DNA of 64,000 bases, taken from positions 1 to 64,000 of the forward strand of contig NZ_VLKT01000016.1 in assembly GCF_007830515.1 (NCBI RefSeq), in the 5' to 3' direction. This document shows, one piece after another, positions 35,998 through 45,170 of this stretch (the first letter of the stretch is position 1; each line of letters opens with the position of its first letter). A program made the translations under genes and the position numbers. The notes below the pieces were generated by a model. The model was not told the origin of the DNA. It saw only the letters and a program-made list of their open reading frames with translations, and did no database searches. Source of the DNA: Mesorhizobium tianshanense. Its GTDB lineage: Bacteria > Pseudomonadota > Alphaproteobacteria > Rhizobiales > Rhizobiaceae.

Positions 35998-36744
35998 ATG
36001 AATTGGTCATTCCAACTTTACAGCGCCCGCAATTTCCAACCCTGGGAAGGGGTGCTCAAGATGCTGGGCGAACTCGGCTACAAGGAAGTCGAGGGGTTCG
36101 GCGGCGTCTATGACGACCCGAAGGCATTCCGCGCCGAACTCGACAAGAACGGCCTCACCATGCCGACCGGCCATTTCTCGATCGATGCGCTCGAAAAGGA
36201 TTTCGATGGCGTGCGCAAGATCGCCGACGCGCTCGGCATCACACTGCTCATCTGCCCCTATCTGGTCGCCGAGCTCAGGCCGACCGACACGGCCGGCTGG
36301 CGCGGCTTCGGCGAGCGCCTGGCCAAGGTCGGCGAGACGGCTGACAAGGCCGGCTACGGTTTTGCCTGGCACAACCATGATTTCGAGTTCAAGACGCTTG
36401 CCGACGGCTCGGTGCCGCAGGACCACATCCTGGCGGCAGCGCCAGACATCGGCTGGGAGATGGACGTGGCCTGGGTGGTGCGCGGCGGCGGCGATCCGCT
36501 GCCCTGGATCGAGAAGCACGGCAAGCGCATCGCCGCCGTCCATGTCAAGGACATCGCCAGGCCTGGCGAGGGCCTCGACGAGGACGGCTGGTCGGATGTC
36601 GGCCACGGCACGATCGACTGGGCCGGCTTGATCAAGGCGTTGCGCGCCAAGAGCGCCGCCAAATACTACGTCATGGAACAGGACAATCCCAACGACATCG
36701 AGCGCTTCGCCCGCCGCTCGATCGCAGCCGCCAAGACCTATTAG
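35998..36744 (+). CDS. Sugar phosphate isomerase/epimerase family protein
   Basis: A 248-residue TIM-barrel protein of the xylose isomerase-like (AP endonuclease 2) superfamily. Blocks seen: FQLYSARNF at the N terminus, AWHNHDFEF with His ligands, DIGWEMDVAWVVRGG, AAVHVKDIARPGEG and GHGTIDWAGLI. These contain the metal-binding E, H and D residues of the family. The ATG at 35998 follows GAACGGACAGAGACG. It sits between the sugar ATPase and a Gfo/Idh/MocA oxidoreductase, a common pair in 3-keto-sugar or inositol-type pathways; the substrate is unknown. Confidence 0.88.
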   Translation: MNWSFQLYSARNFQPWEGVLKMLGELGYKEVEGFGGVYDDPKAFRAELDKNGLTMPTGHFSIDALEKDFDGVRKIADALGITLLICPYLVAELRPTDTAGWRGFGERLAKVGETADKAGYGFAWHNHDFEFKTLADGSVPQDHILAAAPDIGWEMDVAWVVRGGGDPLPWIEKHGKRIAAVHVKDIARPGEGLDEDGWSDVGHGTIDWAGLIKALRAKSAAKYYVMEQDNPNDIERFARRSIAAAKTY

Positions 36745-36754
36745 GAGCATCAGC

Positions 36755-37897
36755 ATGGCAAAAAAACTTGGGATCGGCGTTATCGGCTGCGGCAACATCT
36801 CAAACGCGTATCTCTCGTTTGCGCCGCTGTTTCGCGGCATCGAGATGCGCGCCTGCGCGGATATCAACATGGATGCGGCCAAGGCGCGGGCGAAGGAGTT
36901 CAAGCTGCGCGCCGAGACAGTCGAAGGGCTGCTCAAGGCCGGCGACATCGACATCATCGTCAACCTCACCGTTCCGGCGGTGCACTACGAGGTGTCGAAA
37001 CAGATCCTCGATGCCGGCAAGCACGTCTATTCGGAAAAGCCGTTCGTGCTGTCGGTCAAGGAAGGGCTCGACCTGAAGAAGCTGGCGGAGAGAGAGGGAC
37101 TGCGCATCGGCTCGGCGCCCGACACTTTCCTCGGTGGCGCGCACCAGCTTGTCCGCAACCTGATCGACACTGGCAAGCTCGGCAAGATCACCAGCGGCAC
37201 ATGCCATGTGATGAGCCATGGGATGGAGCATTGGCACCCCAATCCGGACTTCTTCTTCCAGCCCGGCGCTGGTCCGGTGCTCGATATCGGACCCTATTAC
37301 ATCACCAATTTGATCCAGCTGATCGGGCCGGTGAAGCAGGTGGCGGCCTTCGCTTCGATCCCGACGACAGAACGCACGATCTCGTCCAAGCCTCGCGCGG
37401 GCGAAAAAATCCTGGTCGCCACGCCGACGACGATCCACGGTTTGATGGAGTTCGAGAATGGTGCCGTGGTGACGCTCAATACCAGTTGGGACGTGTGGAG
37501 CCATGGCCATGCGCCGATGGAACTCTACGGCGAGTTGGGCACGGTGTTCTTGCCGGATCCGAATTTCTTCGGCGGCGATGTTCGCTTCACCGACGCCGCC
37601 AAGCCGGTCAAGAAGCTGCCGAAATGGAAGCATCCGTTCGGCGTCGCCAACCAGATGCATTCGCACGGCATGATGGCCAACTACCGCACCGCCGGCCTCG
37701 CCGACATGGCTCTGGCGATCGCGGAAGGCCGGCCGCACCGCTGCTCGATGGAACTGGCGCTGCATGCCGTGGATGTGATGACCGGCATGTTGCGGTCGGG
37801 TGCGAGCGGGAAGTTCGTCGCCATGCAGACCACCTGCGAACGGCCCGCGGCACTGGGCGTCAAGGAAGCGAAAGGGCTATTGGCGAAGAAGAAGTAG
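36755..37897 (+). CDS. Gfo/Idh/MocA-family oxidoreductase
   Basis: A 380-residue NAD(P)-dependent sugar oxidoreductase. Rossmann motif IGVIGCGNISNAYLS at the N terminus; the family motif EKP in HVYSEKPFVLSVKEGLDL; and a C-terminal GFO_IDH_MocA domain with GPVLDIGPYYITNLIQLIGP, where D and the downstream region form the active site. It begins 10 bases after the isomerase gene stop, so the two enzymes are co-expressed with the transporter and probably act on the imported sugar. Confidence 0.93.
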   Translation: MAKKLGIGVIGCGNISNAYLSFAPLFRGIEMRACADINMDAAKARAKEFKLRAETVEGLLKAGDIDIIVNLTVPAVHYEVSKQILDAGKHVYSEKPFVLSVKEGLDLKKLAEREGLRIGSAPDTFLGGAHQLVRNLIDTGKLGKITSGTCHVMSHGMEHWHPNPDFFFQPGAGPVLDIGPYYITNLIQLIGPVKQVAAFASIPTTERTISSKPRAGEKILVATPTTIHGLMEFENGAVVTLNTSWDVWSHGHAPMELYGELGTVFLPDPNFFGGDVRFTDAAKPVKKLPKWKHPFGVANQMHSHGMMANYRTAGLADMALAIAEGRPHRCSMELALHAVDVMTGMLRSGASGKFVAMQTTCERPAALGVKEAKGLLAKKK

Positions 37898-38045
37898 GGT
37901 GCGCGCTTCAGTGATTGCGACAGGTGTAGTTTACCGTCGACCCCTCTCCCCGTTTCGGCGGGCAGCGGCTAAGGGTGAGAGGCAGGGCCGACTCACCCTT
38001 TTACGGTGGCAACTGCCGGGCTCGCTTTGATCTAAAGGATTTCCC

Positions 38046-39092
38046 ATGCCCTATGTCCCCGCCGAAAACCGCTACGAGAAAATGGTCTACAATCGCTGCG
38101 GGCGCTCCGGCCTGAAATTGCCGGCGATCTCGCTCGGGCTCTGGCACAATTTCGGCGGCGACACGCCGCACCGCACCAAGCAGGCGATCGCGCGCAAGGC
38201 CTTCGATCTTGGCATCACGCATTTCGACCTCGCCAACAATTACGGTCCGCCGCCCGGTTCGGCGGAGACGGCTTTTGGCGAAATCCTGCGGACGGATTTC
38301 TCCGGTTATCGCGACGAGCTGATCATCTCGACCAAGGCCGGCTACGAGATGTGGGCTGGACCCTACGGTGAATGGGGTGGGCGCAAATATGTGCTGGCCA
38401 GCCTCGACCAGAGCCTGAAGCGGATGGGGCTCGACTATGTCGACATCTTCTATTCGCACCGCTTCGATCCCGATACGCCGCTGGAAGAAACGATGGGTGC
38501 GCTCGATCACGCGGTGCGCTCGGGCAAGGCGCTTTATGCCGGCATCTCTTCCTACAATTCGCAGCGTACGCGCGAGGCGGCCGACATATTGAAGCAGCTC
38601 GGCACGCCATGCGTCATCCACCAGCCGAGCTATTCGATGCTCAACCGCTGGGTCGAGGACGACGGACTGCTCGACACGCTGGAGGGGTTCGGCGTCGGCT
38701 CGATCGTGTTCACGCCGCTGGCGCAAGGCATGCTGACCGACAAATATCTCGGCGGCATCCCTGAGGGCAGCCGCGCCAGCCAAGGCAAGTCGCTGAAGCC
38801 GGCTTTCATCAACGACAAGACCATCGCCAACATCAAGGCGCTCAACGCCATCGCCGGACGCCGCGGGCAGACGCTGGCGCAGATGGCGCTGGCCTGGGTG
38901 CTGCGCAAGGGCCGGGTGACCTCGGCGTTGATCGGCGCCAGCCGGCCGGAACAGGTCGAGGACTGCGTCGGCGCGCTGAAGGTGCTCGACTTCAGCGATG
39001 CCGAACTCGCCGAAATCGACACGTACGCACGCGAAGCCGACATCAATCTGTGGGCCGCCTCCGCCGAGCGCAAAGGGCCGCCACGGAAGTGA
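38046..39092 (+). CDS. Aldo/keto reductase, YghZ type (L-glyceraldehyde 3-phosphate reductase-like)
   Basis: A 348-residue aldo/keto reductase. N terminus RYEKMVYNRCGRSGLKLPAI, active-site region FDLANNYGPPPGSAETAFGEIL with catalytic D and Y, then DYVDIFYSHRFDPDTPLEET and YAGISSYNSQRTREA, as in E. coli YghZ. Late segment SALIGASRPEQVEDCVGAL is the NADP-binding end. Gap to the preceding operon is about 150 bases and contains part of a dispersed rhizobial repeat, so it may be in a separate transcript. Confidence 0.92.
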   Translation: MPYVPAENRYEKMVYNRCGRSGLKLPAISLGLWHNFGGDTPHRTKQAIARKAFDLGITHFDLANNYGPPPGSAETAFGEILRTDFSGYRDELIISTKAGYEMWAGPYGEWGGRKYVLASLDQSLKRMGLDYVDIFYSHRFDPDTPLEETMGALDHAVRSGKALYAGISSYNSQRTREAADILKQLGTPCVIHQPSYSMLNRWVEDDGLLDTLEGFGVGSIVFTPLAQGMLTDKYLGGIPEGSRASQGKSLKPAFINDKTIANIKALNAIAGRRGQTLAQMALAWVLRKGRVTSALIGASRPEQVEDCVGALKVLDFSDAELAEIDTYAREADINLWAASAERKGPPRK

Positions 39093-39266
39093 TCGGCCAC
39101 GGAAGTGACTGGCAACGCATGGCCGTGGGGCGGGACCTGCTCTTCCTCGGCCGCCAATGCCTGCTTGGGGTTCGGGCCAGCTCGAAGTTGGCCGGCTTCC
39201 GGGCCGTACCGACACTGAAACAGTGGCAAAAAAGTCCGTTCGTCGCTATCTGGGTAGGATTGGAAC

Positions 39267-39295
39267 CGCTTGCATGCGGAAATGACATGCAAGCG
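39267..39295. promoter_or_regulatory. Perfect 10-bp inverted repeat before the Fur-family gene
   Basis: CGCTTGCATG (39267-39276) and CATGCAAGCG (39286-39295) with a 9-base spacer, ending 26 bases before the gene start. It is unlike AT-rich Fur or Zur boxes. It may be an operator or an RNA hairpin in the leader. Confidence 0.55.
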
Positions 39296-39321
39296 GCGCA
39301 AAACGGGTTGGAAACAGGATC

Positions 39322-39726
39322 ATGGCGGCAAGGGATGTGCTGACGAAAAACCAGTTGTGCGTGCTCGAGAAACTCGAGGCCGCCAGCGGGCCGCTCAGCG
39401 CCTATACATTGCTCGACCAGCTTCGCGAGCGCGGCTTCCGCGCGCCGCTGCAAGTCTATCGCGCGCTCGACACGCTGGTTAAGTCCGGTTTCGTGCACAG
39501 GCTCGAAAGCCTCAACTCCTTTGTCGCCTGCGCCGAGCCGCACGACCACAGCCACTCGATGACCGCCTTCGCCATCTGCGACACATGCGGGCAGGTGACG
39601 GAGTTCTCCGACCACGATGTCGGCCATCGGCTCGACGAGTGGGTGCGCTCGACCGGTTTCGCCGCCAAGAAGGCGGTGATCGAGTTCCGCGGCACCTGTG
39701 CGAAATGCCGGGCCGAGGCTGCCTGA
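39322..39726 (+). CDS. Fur-family regulator, Zur-like
   Basis: A 134-residue Fur-type metalloregulator. Winged helix at residues about 8-75 (LTKNQLCVLEKLEAASGPLS, then ALDTLVKSGFVHRLES); metal sites in the second half: HDHSH, and two cysteine pairs CDTCG and CAKC that bind structural zinc. The order and the CxxC pairs fit the zinc regulator Zur better than ferric Fur. The ATG at 39322 has AGGATC just upstream. In rhizobia Zur usually lies next to znuABC; here it does not. Confidence 0.85.
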   Translation: MAARDVLTKNQLCVLEKLEAASGPLSAYTLLDQLRERGFRAPLQVYRALDTLVKSGFVHRLESLNSFVACAEPHDHSHSMTAFAICDTCGQVTEFSDHDVGHRLDEWVRSTGFAAKKAVIEFRGTCAKCRAEAA

Positions 39727-39742
39727 GCGCGAGGTAGCTCTG

Positions 39743-40341
39743 TCAAAACAGCATAGCTAAGTTTGCGAATGTGACAGCGTTAGGAGATGTTCTAACTCTA
39801 ATAAAAACGAAAGATTCGCTTCGATCGTTCGAGTCCAAATATGGTGCTAGCGAGGCTGTTACCTCTTTTACCGAGCTGTCATCGTCCATGACGCAGTACC
39901 ATCGTGAGTTTGGCTCAAGGTTCGCGGTAAGTTCGCCTTTTTGTGTAGGTGCGCGCATCGCATCGATTATTCGCTTTATTCGATTGTCCAAATCACCGCT
40001 GCTTATGACCGCTTGCTGCTGAGGCATTCCTGTCAGTAGTTTAATTTCCAATTTAACACCTACGCCGACAGCCTCTCCGTAGAACGGGACGAATAGCTGG
40101 TTCCCGACGTTGCGTAAAAAATTGGGTGCCTTTGCAGCGAAATCTGAATCTTCCCATTTTTTTTGAGCACTGCAAACGGTTCTTTGCCCCATAGTGTCTC
40201 AAGCTGGCGATGGAAACTCCTTCGCATGTTCCAAACCGCATCAAGGCTGCTAGCTTTAGAGGGAATTTGGCCGCGGTAGGTGAGATAAATGTCCACCTTA
40301 ATGCGCCTCTTCCCAATTGTTGGCGGCGCGGGCGTCGACAT
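39743..40341 (-). pseudogene. RusA-like protein gene with a frameshift at an A8 run
   Basis: Two overlapping frames look like one gene. The first (40341 to about 40157) begins MSTPAPPTIGKRRIKVDIYL and has GQIPSKASSLDAVWNMRRSF. The second (to 39743) continues with WEDSDFAAKAPNFLRNVGNQ and contains SSGDLDNRIKRIIDAMRAP and CVMDDDSSVKEV, resembling the Asp-containing DxDN and DD motifs of RusA-type Holliday junction resolvases. The frames join at eight A residues on the coding strand (40157-40164), where a -1 shift would fuse them. It may be a point mutation, a sequencing error, or programmed slippage. Its start overlaps the polA end by 44 bases. AT content is higher than in its neighbours, suggesting transfer. 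Confidence 0.6.
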
Positions 40342-43258
40342 GCAGCGGCACCGACATCGATACCGCCGGCATCGCGGCGTTCTCCATCACGTGGCGCACG
40401 ACGGGGATCGTTGCCTCGACCTCCGCCTCGGCCGTCTCGAAGACCAGCTCGTCATGCACTTGCAGCAGCATGCGAGCGGAAAGCTTTGCCTTTTCCAGCG
40501 CATCGTCCATGCGCACCATGGCGCGGCGGATGATGTCGGCGGCGGTGCCCTGCAGGCGCGCGTTGATCGAGGCGCGCTCGTTGAAGGCGCGGACTGAAGG
40601 GTTCGACGACCGTATCTCCGGATAGTGGATGCGGCGGCCGAAGATGGTTTCGACATAGCCGTATTCGCGGGCATAGGCCTTGGTCGCGTCGATATAGTCG
40701 CGGATGCCCGGGAAGCGTTCGAAATATTTCTTGATATAGGCGCCGGCCTCCTCGCGCGGGATCGAGAGTTGGTTGGCGAGGCCAAAGGCGGAAATGCCGT
40801 AGATGATTCCGAAATTGATCGCCTTGGCGCGGCGGCGTATCTCCGCTGGCATGCCCTCGACCGGCACGTTGAACATTTCCGACGCAGTGATGGCATGGAT
40901 GTCGGCGCCGTCGGCAAAGGCCTGCGTCAACTGCGGGATCTCGGCGACATGGGCGAGCACGCGCAGTTCGATCTGGCTGTAGTCGGCAGAAACCAGCTTG
41001 TTGCCTTTGTCGGCGATGAAGGCCGTCCTGATCTTTCGCCCCTCGATGGTGCGCACTGGAATGTTCTGCAGATTGGGATCGGACGACGACAGCCGTCCCG
41101 TCGTCGTCGCGGCAAGGGCGTATGAAGTGTGGACGCGCTTCGTATTGGGATGGACGAAACCGGGCAGCGCATCGGTATAGGTCGATTTCAATTTGGTCAG
41201 CTGGCGCCAGTCGACGATCTTGCGCGGCAGTTCGTGGCCTTCGGCGGCGAGGTCTTCCAGAAGTTGCGCCGAGGTCGACCACTGGCCGGTCTTGGTTTTG
41301 GAGCCGCCGGGCAGGCCCATCCTGCCGAACAGGATGTCGCCGAGCTGTTTTGGCGAGCCGATGTTGATGCGCTCGCCGATGAGCTGATAGATTTCGTCCT
41401 CCAGCCGCGCGGCGCCCTGTGCCAGTTCGCCGGAGAGCCGCGACAGGATCTGCCGGTCGACGGAGATGCCGCGCTGTTCCATTCTTGCCAGCACCGGCAC
41501 CAGCGGCCGTTCCAGCCGCTCATAGACCGAGACGAGGCCCTTGGCGGCAAGCCTTGGCTTCAGCACCCGCCAGAGCCTGAGCGTCACATCGGCGTGTTCG
41601 GCGGCGTAGGCCGTTGCCTTATCGATATCGACCTGATCGAAGCCGACGAAGCTTCTTCCCGAGCCGGCCAGCTCCTTGAGGGGAATGGTCGAATGGCCGA
41701 GCCATTTTTCCGACAGAGCCGCCATGCCGTGGCCGCCGGATGTGCCGGCGTCGAGCACGTAGGAAATCAGCATGGTGTCGTCGAAAGGGGCGACATCAAT
41801 GCCGTGGCGGCTCATGACGACGAGGTCGTATTTCAGCTCCTGCACGATCTTGAGAACAGACTTGTCCTCCAGCAACGGCTTCAGGACGCCAAGCGCTTCA
41901 CGGATCGGGATCTGGTTTTCGACCACTCCGCCGCCGAGCAGGTCGCCGTTGCCGCTTTTATGAGCGAGCGGCACATAGGCGGCGCGGCCGGGGGCGGTGG
42001 CCATGGAAAAACCGATCAACTCGGCCTGCATCGGATCGGTCGAGGTGGTCTCGGTGTCGAAGGCGACGATGCCGGCCTCCATCGCTTCGGCGATCCAGGC
42101 CTTCAGAACTGCAGTGTCGCGGATGCAGACGTAGGCGCTGGTGTCGATCTTCCTGGCAGTGGCGTCCTCGAAGCGAAGCGCCGAGAGAAGGGAAGGGGTG
42201 TCGCCTTCCCTCGGCTCTCTGCCGGCGGCGGTCGACCCGCCGGCTTCATCGGTCACAGCGCCCACCGCGCTTTCGGCGGCTGCCGGCACTCCAAACCCGA
42301 CATCGGGACCATGCGCGGTGTCGGCGCGCTCGATCGTAACGGCGACTGCCTGGACATCAGCCGGCTCCGTTCCGGTCGCTTCCGCCACGCGGCGGGTCAG
42401 CGACGAGAACTCCATGGTCTTGAGGAAGCCAATCAGCTTTGGCCCGTCGGGCTCGTGCAACGTGAAATCGTCGAGCCCCTCGATCACCGGCACGTCGTTC
42501 TTCAGCGTCACCAGTTCACGCGAAATGCGCGCCTTGTCGGCATTGGCGATGATCGATTCGCGGCGCTTCTCCTGCTTGATTTCGCCGGCGCGTGTAAGCA
42601 GCCCATCGAGGTCGCCGAACTGTTCGAGCAGTTGCGCCGCTGTCTTTGGCCCGATGCCGGGCACACCCGGCACGTTGTCGACCGAATCGCCGGTCAGCGC
42701 CTGCAGGTCGATCATTTTTTCCGGCGGCACGCCCCATTTCTCGACGACTTCGGGAACGCCGATCTGGCGGTCCTTCATCGGGTCGTACATGCCGACGGTT
42801 GCGCCGACCAACTGCATCAGATCCTTGTCGGAGGAGATGATGGTGGTGTCGCCGCCGGCGTCGCAGGCAAGCCGGCAATAGGTGGCGATCAGGTCGTCGG
42901 CCTCAAACCCTTCCATCTCGATGCAGGGCAGGTTGAAGGCCTTGGTCGCCTGGCGGATCAGGCCGAATTGCGGGATCAAATCCTCCGGCGGCGCCGAGCG
43001 GTTGGCCTTGTATTCGGGGTAGAGATCGTTGCGGAAGGTTTTCGACGAATAGTCGAAGATCACGGCGAAATGCGTCGGCACCACGCCGACATCGGTGTTG
43101 CGGGCGTCCTGCGTCAGCTTCCAAACCATGTTGCAGAAGCCGAGCACGGCACTGACCGGCAGGCCGTCGGATTTGCGGGTCAATGGCGGCAGCGCGTGAT
43201 AGGCGCGGAAGATGTAGCCGGAGCCGTCGACAAGGAAGAGATGATCGCCTTTTTTCAT
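40298..43258 (-). CDS. polA: DNA polymerase I
   Basis: A 986-residue replicative repair polymerase. N-terminal 5'-3' nuclease (HLFLVDGSGYIFRAYHALPP, and IGPKTAAQLLEQFGDLDGLL helix-hairpin-helix); a central 3'-5' proofreading domain with intact DxE in GIVAFDTETTSTDP; C-terminal polymerase with motif A SADYSQIELRVLAHVA, motif B RRRAKAINFGIIYGIS and motif C LLQVHDELVFETA. The proofreading residues are kept, unlike in some bacteria. Start MKKGDH at 43258. Confidence 0.98.
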   Translation of the reverse strand: MKKGDHLFLVDGSGYIFRAYHALPPLTRKSDGLPVSAVLGFCNMVWKLTQDARNTDVGVVPTHFAVIFDYSSKTFRNDLYPEYKANRSAPPEDLIPQFGLIRQATKAFNLPCIEMEGFEADDLIATYCRLACDAGGDTTIISSDKDLMQLVGATVGMYDPMKDRQIGVPEVVEKWGVPPEKMIDLQALTGDSVDNVPGVPGIGPKTAAQLLEQFGDLDGLLTRAGEIKQEKRRESIIANADKARISRELVTLKNDVPVIEGLDDFTLHEPDGPKLIGFLKTMEFSSLTRRVAEATGTEPADVQAVAVTIERADTAHGPDVGFGVPAAAESAVGAVTDEAGGSTAAGREPREGDTPSLLSALRFEDATARKIDTSAYVCIRDTAVLKAWIAEAMEAGIVAFDTETTSTDPMQAELIGFSMATAPGRAAYVPLAHKSGNGDLLGGGVVENQIPIREALGVLKPLLEDKSVLKIVQELKYDLVVMSRHGIDVAPFDDTMLISYVLDAGTSGGHGMAALSEKWLGHSTIPLKELAGSGRSFVGFDQVDIDKATAYAAEHADVTLRLWRVLKPRLAAKGLVSVYERLERPLVPVLARMEQRGISVDRQILSRLSGELAQGAARLEDEIYQLIGERINIGSPKQLGDILFGRMGLPGGSKTKTGQWSTSAQLLEDLAAEGHELPRKIVDWRQLTKLKSTYTDALPGFVHPNTKRVHTSYALAATTTGRLSSSDPNLQNIPVRTIEGRKIRTAFIADKGNKLVSADYSQIELRVLAHVAEIPQLTQAFADGADIHAITASEMFNVPVEGMPAEIRRRAKAINFGIIYGISAFGLANQLSIPREEAGAYIKKYFERFPGIRDYIDATKAYAREYGYVETIFGRRIHYPEIRSSNPSVRAFNERASINARLQGTAADIIRRAMVRMDDALEKAKLSARMLLQVHDELVFETAEAEVEATIPVVRHVMENAAMPAVSMSVPLHVDARAANNWEEAH

Positions 43259-43433
43259 GGGACGAAGGGATAGCGCGGTGCAGCGCCGCGGTCCATGCCA
43301 AAGGCGGCTTCAGCCACCTGTTCCAGCAACACCCTGACAGAGCCGATGTCCTTGACGACTTGGCCACTATAGAATCGGCCGCCGAAGAATTGGCCGCTCA
43401 CGCGTATGTTACAAAAGTGTAATTTTCGCGCCC

Positions 43434-43463
43434 TTGAATCGCCACGTTCGAAGACACAAATAA
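43434..43463 (+). promoter_or_regulatory. Possible promoter of the candidate sRNA
   Basis: TTGAAT (43434-43439) and an A/T-rich AAATAA (43458-43463) are about 18 bases apart on the plus strand, followed by the hairpin series that ends in a terminator. The -10 is weak. A separate small palindrome TTACA/TGTAA (43409-43422) lies just upstream. Confidence 0.4.
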
Positions 43464-43477
43464 ACGCCATCGGCATT

Positions 43478-43616
43478 TTTCGCCGAAGTCCGGAGCAAGG
43501 CCCGTCCCCCGCCTATCCCGGACACTTGCGGCAGCCTATCCCCCCTCTCCGGGCTGCCGCATCGTTTCGAGTAAAAGCCGCCGTGGTTCCCCCTCCACCA
43601 CGGCGGCATTTTTTTG
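43478..43616 (+). ncRNA. Candidate small RNA with C-rich, anti-Shine-Dalgarno loops
   Basis: Three hairpins in a row on the plus strand: GTCCGG (43488-43493)/CCGGAC (43518-43523); GCGGCAGCC (43528-43536)/GGCTGCCGC (43552-43560); and GCCGCCGTGG (43577-43586)/CCACGGCGGC (43598-43607) followed by a T-run (43610-43615), a factor-independent terminator. Their loops contain C-rich stretches, CCCCCCTCTCC and TTCCCCCTCC, able to pair with ribosome binding sites. No open frame fits. Rhizobial sRNA families with CCUCC-type loops exist (the 'cuckoo' group); this is similar in design, but membership is not shown. Ends are estimates. Confidence 0.6.
43577..43615 (+). terminator. Factor-independent terminator
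   Basis: A perfect 10-bp GC stem with an 11-base loop, followed by ATTTTTTT. No plus-strand protein gene ends upstream, so it most likely ends the candidate sRNA transcript. Confidence 0.75.
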
Positions 43617-43706
43617 CCGACAGGCTCCGTGGCCCAACGACCGCCGGCTTTTCGTTTCTGCCTCGCAGCTTTAGGGTTGCCGCTCAGAATCGAAAGGCCT
43701 GATAAA

Positions 43707-45092
43707 ATGTGCAGAATTTCCCCCGTCCTCGACCGCCTCGACAAAGACCTCGACGAGAGCCTGGAGCGCTTGTTCGGCCTGCTCGGGATCAAGTCGATCT
43801 CGACCGATCCGGCCTATGCCGCCGACTGCCGCAAGGCGGCGGAATGGCTGGTGGCGGAGCTCAAGCTGATCGGCTTCGACGCCAGCTTGCGCGACACGCC
43901 AGGCCATCCGATGGTGGTTGCGCATCATGACGGGCCGGCGGGCGCGCCGCATGTCTTGTTCTACGGCCATTACGACGTGCAGCCGGTCGACCCGATCGAG
44001 CTCTGGGATAGCGACCCGTTCGCGCCTTCGGTCAAGGAGATCGAGCCCGGCCATCAGGTGATCACGGGACGTGGTTCGGCCGACGACAAGGGGCAGCTGA
44101 TGACCTTCGTCGAGGCTTGCCGTGCCTGGAAGCAGGTGCATGGCGGGCTGCCGTGCCGCATCACGATCCTGTTCGAGGGCGAGGAGGAGTCCGGCTCGCC
44201 GTCGCTGAAGCCGTTCCTCGAGGCAAACGCGGCCGAACTCAAGGCCGACTTCGCGCTTGTCTGCGACACCGGGATGTGGGACCGCGATACGCCGTCCATC
44301 TGCGTCGCGCTGCGCGGGCTGGTCGGCGAGGAGATCACGGTGAAAGCCGCCGATCGCGACTTGCATTCCGGTCTTTATGGCGGCGCCGCCGCCAATCCAA
44401 TCCGCATCCTGGCCAGGATCCTGGCCGACATCCACGACAAGGACGGCCATGTCACCATTCCGGGTTTCTACGACGGTGTCGAGGAGACCCCCTCGCAGGT
44501 CCTGAAATCGTGGGAGACGCTCGGCGAGACCGCCGAGACGTTCCTTGGGCCTGTCGGCCTGTCGATCCCATCCGGCGAAAAGGGCCGCTCGGTGCTCGAA
44601 CTCACCTGGGCGCAGCCGACGGCCGAGTTCAACGGCATTACCGGCGGCTATACCGGCAAGGGGTTCAAGACGGTGATCGCGGCGGAAGCCTCGGCAAAAG
44701 TGTCCTTCCGTCTCGTCCACAAGCAGAACCCGGAAAAGATCCGCGCCGCTTTCCAGGCCTTCGTCAGGGAGCGTATCCCGGCCGACTGCTCGGTCGATTT
44801 CCATCCGCATGGCGGCTCGCCGGCGATCCAGCTTTCCTACGACTCGCCGTTTCTCGCCAAGGCCAAGGACGCGCTGTCCGACGAATGGCCGAAGCCGGCG
44901 GTGACGACCGGAAGCGGCGGCTCGATCCCGGTGGTCGGCGATTTCCAGACCTATCTCGGCATCGAATCCTTGCTGGTCGGGTTCGGCCTCGACGATGACC
45001 GCATCCATTCGCCGAATGAGAAATACGAGATGAGTTCCTTCCATAAGGGACAGCGCTCCTGGGCGCGCATTCTCGATGCGCTGACACGCTGA
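43707..45092 (+). CDS. M20-family metallopeptidase (dipeptidase)
   Basis: A 461-residue zinc peptidase of the M20 family. Metal ligands and catalytic residues are present: H and D in LFYGHYDVQPVDP, D in ITGRGSADDKGQLM, E-E in ILFEGEEESGSP, and His late in DDRIHSPNEKYEM. A dimerisation domain lies between (DLHSGLYGGAAANPI). Probable cytosolic dipeptidase. The ATG at 43707 (MCRISPVLDRLDKDL) is chosen; the frame extends upstream to 43614 through the sRNA terminator and is rejected. Confidence 0.92.
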   Translation: MCRISPVLDRLDKDLDESLERLFGLLGIKSISTDPAYAADCRKAAEWLVAELKLIGFDASLRDTPGHPMVVAHHDGPAGAPHVLFYGHYDVQPVDPIELWDSDPFAPSVKEIEPGHQVITGRGSADDKGQLMTFVEACRAWKQVHGGLPCRITILFEGEEESGSPSLKPFLEANAAELKADFALVCDTGMWDRDTPSICVALRGLVGEEITVKAADRDLHSGLYGGAAANPIRILARILADIHDKDGHVTIPGFYDGVEETPSQVLKSWETLGETAETFLGPVGLSIPSGEKGRSVLELTWAQPTAEFNGITGGYTGKGFKTVIAAEASAKVSFRLVHKQNPEKIRAAFQAFVRERIPADCSVDFHPHGGSPAIQLSYDSPFLAKAKDALSDEWPKPAVTTGSGGSIPVVGDFQTYLGIESLLVGFGLDDDRIHSPNEKYEMSSFHKGQRSWARILDALTR

Positions 45093-45170
45093 CGGGACAA
45101 GAATTCAACTTTCTGTTGATTTTTCATCGGATCGCGGCGAGGACGGAGCACGCCGCGACCGGAGAAGACG

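Noticed and set aside
41129..43273. 714-codon open frame opposite polA
   Set aside because: Complement shadow of polA; composition is typical of antisense frames and no domain is visible.
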